From DATFXF01 sp035258565 (GTDB taxonomy: Bacteria > Acidobacteriota > Terriglobia > Acidiferrales > UBA7541), in the NCBI GenBank assembly GCA_035258565.1, contig DATFXF010000265.1:1-11271 (forward strand): a stretch of DNA of 11,271 nt, given 5' to 3'. This document shows, in pieces, positions 6,881-11,271 of the stretch. The notes beneath the pieces were generated by a model. It searched no databases and was not told the origin of the DNA. It worked only from the letters and a program-made list of their open reading frames with translations. The position numbers and the translations under genes were made by a program. Positions within the stretch are counted from its first letter, which is position 1, and each line of letters opens with the position of its first letter.

Positions 6881-7920
6881 AGCTCTTGATTCGCGCAACG
6901 AATTGGGTGGGCGATGCAGTGCTGTCCATGCCGGCGCTCGTCGCGATCCGCCGTCGTTGGCCGGCTGCGGAGATTGCTATTCTCGGGCGAGCTTGGGTGG
7001 CCGACCTCTATCGCGGCCAGGGCTTCGCCGACCGCATCCTGACCATCGACCATCGTGGGCGCCACCGCGGCATGCTGGGCCTGGAACGACTGGCCAGCGA
7101 ATTGCGCGGCGAACGATTTGACGTCGCCGTACTGCTGCCGAACTCGTTTGAGGCCGCTTGGCTCGCCTGGCGCTCGGGCATCCCCGAGCGTATCGGTTAC
7201 GCACGGGACGCCCGCGGCCTGCTGTTGACGCGGTCGGTGCGCGTTCCCAAGCCCGGTGAGATCCGGGCCCACGAGAGTGACTACTACCTCGAACTCCTGC
7301 GCCGCGCGGAATGGATTGGGCGCGTCGAGAGTGTGGAACCCGTGCAGTTGCACATTGACCGAGCGGCGCGTGAGCGTGCAGAGACCACCCTGCGCGGCAG
7401 GGGGGCACGCGCGGGCGCCTTTCGTGTAGCACTCGCGGCTGGGGCGGCATACGGTTCGGCAAAGTGCTGGCCTCCGGCTCGCTATTCGGCCCTTGCCGAC
7501 CGGCTCATTGCTGAGGATGACGCCGATGTGATACTTTTCGGCACTGCTGCGGAACGCGCGGCCGCTCAGCGCATTTTGGAAGGGATGCGGCACCGCCCGG
7601 TGGCGCTGGTGGGGGAGACCTCGATCGGCGACCTGCCCGCACTGCTGGCCGTATGCGATCTGCTGATTGGCAACGACTCCGGTGCGATGCATGTGGCTGC
7701 AGCAGTGGGATTGCCTGTGGTGGGAATCTTTGGCCCGACCGATCCGGAGGGCACCCGTCCGCTCACGCCCCGCTTCCGCTTGGTGCGCCAAGCGGTCTCG
7801 TGTAGCCCCTGTTTTCTTCGTCACTGCCCGGTGGACCATCGCTGTATGACACGCATCCATGTGGATGCCGTGTACGCGGCCGCGCGCCCGTGGATTTCAA
7901 GGAGCGCACGCAGTGTCTGA
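6877..7920 (+). CDS. waaF: ADP-heptose:LPS heptosyltransferase II (GT9)
   Basis: GT9 enzyme that adds the second heptose to the inner core using ADP-heptose, at the cytoplasmic side of the inner membrane. The product has 347 residues, the usual length. Visible motifs are RATNWVGDAVLSMPAL (6-21), the acceptor-side start with the family Asp in VGD; AYGSAKCWPPARYSALADRL (191-210); and the nucleotide-sugar site GNDSGAMHVAAAVGLP (265-280) followed by FGPTDPEGTRPL (285-296). A cysteine group CSPCFLRHCPVDHRC (309-323) near the C-terminus, spaced CX2CX4CX5C, is common in WaaF-type proteins and separates it from WaaC. The start ATG at 6877 overlaps the lpxK stop by 4 bases. GAGGG at 6865-6869 lies 7 bases ahead, a good ribosome site. 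It shares 8 bases with gmhB. Confidence 0.92.
   Translation: MKLLIRATNWVGDAVLSMPALVAIRRRWPAAEIAILGRAWVADLYRGQGFADRILTIDHRGRHRGMLGLERLASELRGERFDVAVLLPNSFEAAWLAWRSGIPERIGYARDARGLLLTRSVRVPKPGEIRAHESDYYLELLRRAEWIGRVESVEPVQLHIDRAARERAETTLRGRGARAGAFRVALAAGAAYGSAKCWPPARYSALADRLIAEDDADVILFGTAAERAAAQRILEGMRHRPVALVGETSIGDLPALLAVCDLLIGNDSGAMHVAAAVGLPVVGIFGPTDPEGTRPLTPRFRLVRQAVSCSPCFLRHCPVDHRCMTRIHVDAVYAAARPWISRSARSV
7899..7904 (+). promoter_or_regulatory. Ribosome binding site of gmhB
   Basis: AAGGAG, a perfect Shine-Dalgarno core, lies inside the end of waaF and 8 bases before GTG 7913. It decides the gmhB start: the open frame runs back to an ATG at 7859, but the family-like sequence begins after the GTG and only the GTG has this site. 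Confidence 0.8.
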
Positions 7921-8479
7921 CGCCGGGGCCCGGCGTGCGGTGTTCCTGGACCGCGACGGCACGATCTCCGAAGAGATGGGCTTTCTCAATCACCTCAGCC
8001 GGTTCCGCCTGTTTCCGTTTGCCCCCCTGGCGATCCGCCGGCTCAACGAGGCTGGCGTGCCTGTGATTGTGGTCACGAATCAGTCCGGGGTCGCACGCGG
8101 GTACTTTCCCGAATCGCTTGTGCACCGCGTTCACGAGAAGATGAGGACCGAGCTGGCCGCGGGGGGCGCACACGTGGACGGCATCTACTTCTGCCCGCAC
8201 CGCCCCGACGACGCCTGCAGCTGCCGGAAGCCGCATCCTGGCATGCTCGAACGCGCCGCGCGGGAGCACAAGCTCGCGCTGGCCGGCTCGTACGTCGTTG
8301 GCGACCGCTACGACGATTTGGAAACGGCGCAGCGCATCGGCGGCCGCGGCATTTTGGTCCTGACCGGCTATGGGCGCGGCGAGTACGAATTGCACCGCTC
8401 CGTGTGGTCCAAGCCGCCTGACCACGTCACCGAGGATCTTTCCGTGGCCGTGGATGTCATCCTCAAGGAGCTCCGGTGA
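7913..8479 (+). CDS. gmhB: D-glycero-D-manno-heptose 1,7-bisphosphate 7-phosphatase (HAD family)
   Basis: Cytoplasmic phosphatase that removes the 7-phosphate from D,D-heptose 1,7-bisphosphate, between the kinase (RfaE1) and adenylyltransferase (RfaE2) steps of ADP-heptose synthesis. The 188 residues match the family. HAD motif I is FLDRDGTI (11-18) with Asp13 as nucleophile and Asp15 as acid/base; motif II is VVTNQSG (53-59). The zinc-binding loop CPHRPDDACSC (94-104) supplies Cys94, His96, Cys102 and Cys104. CRKPHPGM (104-111) carries the motif III basic residue, and VGDRYDDLETA (129-139) is motif IV. The anomer preference (beta for LPS, alpha for GDP-heptose glycoproteins) cannot be read directly, but the LPS neighbours favour the ADP-heptose route. 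The GTG start overlaps the waaF stop by 8 bases, and its own stop lies within the GTGA that starts rfaE1. Confidence 0.93.
   Translation: MSDAGARRAVFLDRDGTISEEMGFLNHLSRFRLFPFAPLAIRRLNEAGVPVIVVTNQSGVARGYFPESLVHRVHEKMRTELAAGGAHVDGIYFCPHRPDDACSCRKPHPGMLERAAREHKLALAGSYVVGDRYDDLETAQRIGGRGILVLTGYGRGEYELHRSVWSKPPDHVTEDLSVAVDVILKELR
8465..8470 (+). promoter_or_regulatory. Ribosome binding site of rfaE1
   Basis: AAGGAG at the end of gmhB, 5 bases before GTG 8476 and 11 before GTG 8482. Both GTGs are in frame two codons apart; 8476 also overlaps the gmhB stop (GTGA) and is preferred, but 8482 cannot be excluded. Confidence 0.65.
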
Positions 8480-9513
8480 GCGTGGACCTAAGCCGTCTGG
8501 TGGATTTCGTAGAAGCCTTTCCTCGGCAGACCATCCTGCTGCTTGGCGATTTCGTCGCCGACGAGTTTTCCTTCGGTGAGATTTCACGCGTGTCGAGAGA
8601 GGCGCCGGTGCTGATTCTGCGCCATCGGGAGACGCAGCTCTTGCCGGGCGGCGGCGCCAATGCCGCCAACAATCTGGCGGACCTGGGCGCACGCGTGTTG
8701 CCGGTGGCGCCCCTCGGCGAAGACGCGCCGGGCCGCGCGCTGCTTGAATATTTCCGGCGCAAGCATGTGGATACCTCGGCGATGGTGCGCGTGCCTGGCT
8801 GGACTACGCCCACGAAGACACGCTTCCTCGCTGGCTGGACGCACACCACGCGCCAGCAGGTGCTGCGCGTGGACCGCGTGGCGGATGGCGGGCTGCCCTT
8901 GCGCGTGCGAGAGGCACTGTTGCGCAAGGCCCAAGAGCGCTTGCGACGCGCCAGGGCTGTACTCATCTCTGATTATGGCTGCGGTGCGGCCACGCCGGCG
9001 CTGGTGCGGCGGCTCACCAGGCGCGCATCGAACCGCATGGTTGTGGCGCTTGATTCCCGCTACGCGCTGCTCGACTACCGCTCGAGCGGCATCACCGCCG
9101 CCACTCCGAACGAGCCGGAGCTCGAGTCCCTGCACCATGCGCGCATCGGCAATGATTTCGGCGCGCTTGAGCGTCTGGCGGGGCGCACACTCCGGCAGAT
9201 GAAGCTCCAAGCCCTGCTGGTCACGCGCGGGAAGGACGGCATGGTGGTGTTCGAGCAGCGCCGCAAGCCCTACGCGATCCCTATCTACGGGACTGACCAG
9301 GTGGCCGACGTTACCGGCGCCGGTGACACAGTGATTGCTGTGTTTACTCTTGCGTTGGCAGCCGGCGCAACATTTGTGGAGGCCGCGCATCTGGCCAATT
9401 ATGCCGGCGGCATCGTAGTGATGAAGCGCGGCACGGCCACGGTGACTCGCGAGGAGCTGCTGGCAGCGATTCGCAACGACGCCACCAGCACGGCCGGTCC
9501 TCCGGCCCGATGA
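8476..9513 (+). CDS. rfaE1: D-glycero-beta-D-manno-heptose-7-phosphate kinase (RfaE1, PfkB/ribokinase fold)
   Basis: Phosphorylates D,D-heptose 7-phosphate at C1 with ATP; corresponds to the N-terminal domain of the E. coli fusion protein HldE. The product has 345 residues, a little longer than the HldE kinase domain. Motifs: LLLGDFVADEFSFGEISRVSREAP (21-44, the heptokinase N-terminus; compare GD..LDRY..G...RISPEAP), LPGGGANAANNLADLGA (56-72, substrate glycine loop), TPTKTRFLA (111-119), QQVLRVDRV (127-135), ISDYGCGA (164-171), TPNEPELE (210-217), LLVTRGKDGM (247-256) and DVTGAGDTVIA (278-288) with the catalytic base Asp284. No nucleotidyltransferase domain is fused; the tail after about residue 335 is short and low in structure. 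The adenylyltransferase is the next gene, 7 bp on and in another frame. Confidence 0.93.
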   Translation: MSVDLSRLVDFVEAFPRQTILLLGDFVADEFSFGEISRVSREAPVLILRHRETQLLPGGGANAANNLADLGARVLPVAPLGEDAPGRALLEYFRRKHVDTSAMVRVPGWTTPTKTRFLAGWTHTTRQQVLRVDRVADGGLPLRVREALLRKAQERLRRARAVLISDYGCGAATPALVRRLTRRASNRMVVALDSRYALLDYRSSGITAATPNEPELESLHHARIGNDFGALERLAGRTLRQMKLQALLVTRGKDGMVVFEQRRKPYAIPIYGTDQVADVTGAGDTVIAVFTLALAAGATFVEAAHLANYAGGIVVMKRGTATVTREELLAAIRNDATSTAGPPAR

Positions 9514-9520
9514 GCCGAGC

Positions 9521-10009
9521 ATGGACACCCGAGGAAAAATCCTTTCCTTGAGCGCGCTGCGGCAGCGGCTTGAGGAGCACCGCAAGCGCGCCGAGCGCAT
9601 TGTGCTGGCCAACGGTTGCTTTGATTTGCTGCACGTCGGCCATATCCGGTACCTCGAAGGTGCGCGGCGCGAAGGCGATGTGCTTGTGGTGGGTGTTAAT
9701 TCGGATCGAAGCGAGCGGGCGCTCAAAGGCGGCGACCGGCCGATTCTGCTCGAGCAGGCGCGCGCAGAGCTGGTCGCAGCCCTGAAGGTTGTGGACTACG
9801 TCCTGATCTTCGATGAGCCCGACGTCGCCGCGCTGTTCATTGCGTTGCGCCCCGACGTCCACGCCAAGGGCACCGACTACACCGTCGAGACCGTTCCCGA
9901 ACGGGAGCTGGCCGTGCGGCTCGGCGTGCGCTTGGCCATTGTCGGCGACCCCAAACGCCACTCCACGCGAGACCTCCTCACTCGCGCGCGCGAATCCCTC
10001 CATGGCTGA
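9521..10009 (+). CDS. rfaE2: D-glycero-beta-D-manno-heptose 1-phosphate adenylyltransferase (RfaE2)
   Basis: Converts D,D-heptose 1-phosphate and ATP to ADP-D,D-heptose; equals the C-terminal domain of HldE. At 162 residues it is a normal stand-alone RfaE2. An N-terminal helix (about 8-25) precedes the nucleotidyltransferase signature ANGCFDLLHVGH (30-41) with the HxGH motif HVGH (38-41). Then follow GVNSDRSERALKG (58-70), the family's VAALKVVDYVLIFDE (85-99), LRPDVHAKGTDY (109-120), and HSTRDLL (147-153) in place of the usual STT-like ATP-contact motif. It starts at ATG 9521, 7 bp after rfaE1. The Shine-Dalgarno site is weak, so coupling to rfaE1 is likely. It overlaps waaC by 8 bases. Confidence 0.94.
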   Translation: MDTRGKILSLSALRQRLEEHRKRAERIVLANGCFDLLHVGHIRYLEGARREGDVLVVGVNSDRSERALKGGDRPILLEQARAELVAALKVVDYVLIFDEPDVAALFIALRPDVHAKGTDYTVETVPERELAVRLGVRLAIVGDPKRHSTRDLLTRARESLHG

Positions 10010-11006
10010 CGAGCGGTTCCTGGTCGTGCGGCTCAGCTCGCTCGGCGACATCGTGCACAATTTGCCGGCGGTCTCGAGTCTCCGCGATGCCTTCCCACAT
10101 GCGCGCATTGACTGGCTCGTGGACTGCAAGTGGACCGCACTCCTCGACGGGAACCCGGACATCAACGAGGTTATCGAACTCGACCGGGGCTCTTGGAACG
10201 CGCTCCGCGTCTCTGTCGAGCGTCTCCGCTCCGGACACTACACCTGCGCGATTGATTTTCAGGGGCTCTACAAATCCGCCCTCTTGAGCTTCCTCTCGGG
10301 GGCCAGGCGTCGCGTCGGCTTTGACCGCTCGATGGCTCGCGAACCAGGCGCGGCATTTTTTTACACCGAGCGCGTCTTGCCAACGAGTTGCCACAAGGTG
10401 GATCACAACCTTGCACTCGCCGAGACTGTCGGGGCGCGTCCGACGGCTTATCGGTTTCCTTTGTGCGTCTCTCGGTCGGCGTCAGCGGACGTGGATCGGC
10501 AGATCGCTCGGAACGGCGTGGGGGAGTTTTTCGTGGTCAGTCCCGGCGGCGGCTGGCGGTGGAAGTGCTGGCCGCCGGAACGCTACGGCGAGCTGTGTCG
10601 CGAGCTTGAGCAGCGCCTCGGTTGGCGCGCAGTGGTGAACTGCGGGCCAGAGGAAACGGAACTCGGCCAAGCCGTTTGTCGCGCAGGTCAGTCAGCGAAG
10701 CCAGTTCTGCTGGCCACAGACGTTCCGCAACTTATCGCCCTGCTGTCTCGCGCCAGGCTGGTCATCGGAGGCGACACTGGCCCATTGCACCTGGCGGTCG
10801 CGCTGGGGACGCCAGTGGTAGGGCTCTATGGGCCCACCGACCCGGCACGCAACGGCCCGTTCAGCGCGGAGGACGTTGTCGTCCGCAATGCGCGGCCGGG
10901 CGAGACCACCTATAAGCGCCAGGATGCCTACTCGCCCGCCATGCTTTCCATCTCGGCCGAACAAGTGATTCGGGCCGTAGAAAAGCGGCTCGGAGCGCGG
11001 CCATGA
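10002..11006 (+). CDS. waaC: ADP-heptose:LPS heptosyltransferase I-like enzyme (GT9)
   Basis: GT9 enzyme expected to add the first heptose to Kdo of the inner core. The product has 334 residues, close to the usual length. VVRLSSLGDIVHNLPAV (8-24) contains the Asp (16) that aligns with the catalytic Asp13 of E. coli WaaC. IDFQGLYKSAL (84-94) and VGFDRSMAREP (105-115) are typical of type I, as is the lack of the WaaF cysteine group. The donor side shows SPGGGWRWKCWPPERYGEL (180-197 region), then GGDTGPLHLAVALGTP (256-271) and LYGPTDPARNGPF (275-287). The ATG at 10002 lies within the last codons of rfaE2, with no visible ribosome site, so translation is probably coupled. An open frame back to 9813 is the out-of-frame shadow of rfaE2. 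I set it as type I from motifs; exact heptose position and anomer are inferred. Confidence 0.88.
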   Translation: MADERFLVVRLSSLGDIVHNLPAVSSLRDAFPHARIDWLVDCKWTALLDGNPDINEVIELDRGSWNALRVSVERLRSGHYTCAIDFQGLYKSALLSFLSGARRRVGFDRSMAREPGAAFFYTERVLPTSCHKVDHNLALAETVGARPTAYRFPLCVSRSASADVDRQIARNGVGEFFVVSPGGGWRWKCWPPERYGELCRELEQRLGWRAVVNCGPEETELGQAVCRAGQSAKPVLLATDVPQLIALLSRARLVIGGDTGPLHLAVALGTPVVGLYGPTDPARNGPFSAEDVVVRNARPGETTYKRQDAYSPAMLSISAEQVIRAVEKRLGARP

Positions 11007-11271
11007 CACCGCCGGGCGAGTTCTGGACGCGCTGGCGCGTTCGCCTGGGCTATCCGGTCGGGCTGGCCTGCTTCCTGCTCGCGCGGCCAACGCCGAAATC
11101 GCTCACGATTGGCGCCACCTTCGCTGCCGGGGGGTTGGCGCTGCGCGCGGCTGCTGCGGGTCGTTTGCGCAAACATGAGCAACTCGCTACCTCAGGGTTG
11201 TACGCCCACACGCGCAATCCTCTCTATCTGGGCAGCGCGGTGCTGGCAGGGGGGTTTCTAATCGCCAGCCG
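11003..11271 (+). CDS. Isoprenylcysteine carboxyl methyltransferase/phospholipid methyltransferase-like membrane protein, 3' end cut by window
   Basis: The first 89 residues of a small integral membrane methyltransferase. The frame starts at ATG 11003, overlapping the waaC stop as ATGA, with GGAG (10992-10995) 7 bases ahead. The product begins MTPPGEFWTRWRVRLGY. Two hydrophobic segments follow, at about 17-27 and 36-52. Then comes a basic turn GRLRKHEQLATSG, leading into GLYAHTRNPLYLGS (about 66-79). This G-x-Y...R(N/H)P-x-Y-x-G pattern is the hallmark of the ICMT/PEMT-type methyltransferases that use S-adenosylmethionine at the membrane. The SAM-contact C-terminal part is outside the window. 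Its substrate is unknown: bacterial members include enzymes acting on phospholipids and others with no known role. Its place at the end of the LPS operon hints at an envelope lipid or core substrate, which is inference. Confidence 0.78.
   Translation, partial: MTPPGEFWTRWRVRLGYPVGLACFLLARPTPKSLTIGATFAAGGLALRAAAAGRLRKHEQLATSGLYAHTRNPLYLGSAVLAGGFLIAS

Noticed and set aside
6784..7860. A 358-codon open frame on the minus strand across waaF
   Set aside because: Antisense shadow of a fully supported heptosyltransferase gene; no family-like sequence.
7763..9726. Long minus-strand open frames (309 and 380 codons) across gmhB, rfaE1 and rfaE2
   Set aside because: Both are opposite genes with clear catalytic motifs and show no domain of their own.
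9813..10001. In-frame extension of WaaC upstream into rfaE2
   Set aside because: The translation is a low-complexity Ser/Pro/Thr/Arg shadow of rfaE2; the GT9 N-terminus begins just after ATG 10002.
1..11271. Search for CRISPR repeats, tRNA/rRNA genes, insertion sequences, prophage or defence genes
   Set aside because: No direct-repeat array, no RNA gene signature, no transposase, integrase or terminal inverted repeats seen; all sizeable gene space is taken by housekeeping and envelope genes.

Overview
The window is about 11.3 kb of GC-rich DNA that looks like an ordinary chromosomal region of a Gram-negative bacterium. The set of genes for lipid A and the inner core of lipopolysaccharide (LPS) proves an LPS-bearing outer membrane. 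The order waaA-lpxK-waaF-gmhB-rfaE1-rfaE2-waaC-membrane methyltransferase, the separate rfaE1 and rfaE2 genes, the secreted hypothetical protein and the style of the amino acid permease remind me of Acidobacteriota. That placement rests on memory of similar gene sets; no search was run.

Left part, minus strand (1-4292): three genes point leftwards. In transcription order they are a small secreted protein of unknown function (4292-3663), a UvrD/PcrA-type DNA repair helicase (3586-1361), and an APC-superfamily amino acid permease of the cationic amino acid transporter type (from 1285, cut by the window edge). The gaps between them are only about 75 bp, so cotranscription is possible. A weak sigma70-like promoter lies just before the helicase gene.

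Middle (4293-4482): a 190-bp divergent intergenic region separates the two transcription directions. It must hold the control region of the LPS genes, but I see no convincing promoter boxes in it.

Right part, plus strand (4483-11271): eight tightly packed genes, the last cut by the window edge, overlap or lie at most 16 bp apart and almost certainly form one operon. LpxK adds the 4'-phosphate that completes the lipid IVA precursor, and WaaA adds Kdo to it. GmhB, RfaE1 and RfaE2 supply three of the steps to ADP-heptose (phosphatase, kinase, adenylyltransferase). WaaC and WaaF are the two GT9 heptosyltransferases that use the ADP-heptose to extend the inner core. The sedoheptulose-7-phosphate isomerase (GmhA) and the ADP-heptose 6-epimerase (HldD) are not in the window. 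The last gene starts a small membrane methyltransferase of the isoprenylcysteine/phospholipid methyltransferase type, coupled to waaC by an ATGA overlap.

I see no rRNA, tRNA, CRISPR array, insertion sequence or phage gene, and no sign of a new defence or mobile system. The points worth a second look are small: the unknown secreted protein, the methyltransferase at the end of the LPS operon, a changed conserved loop in WaaA, and start-site questions.
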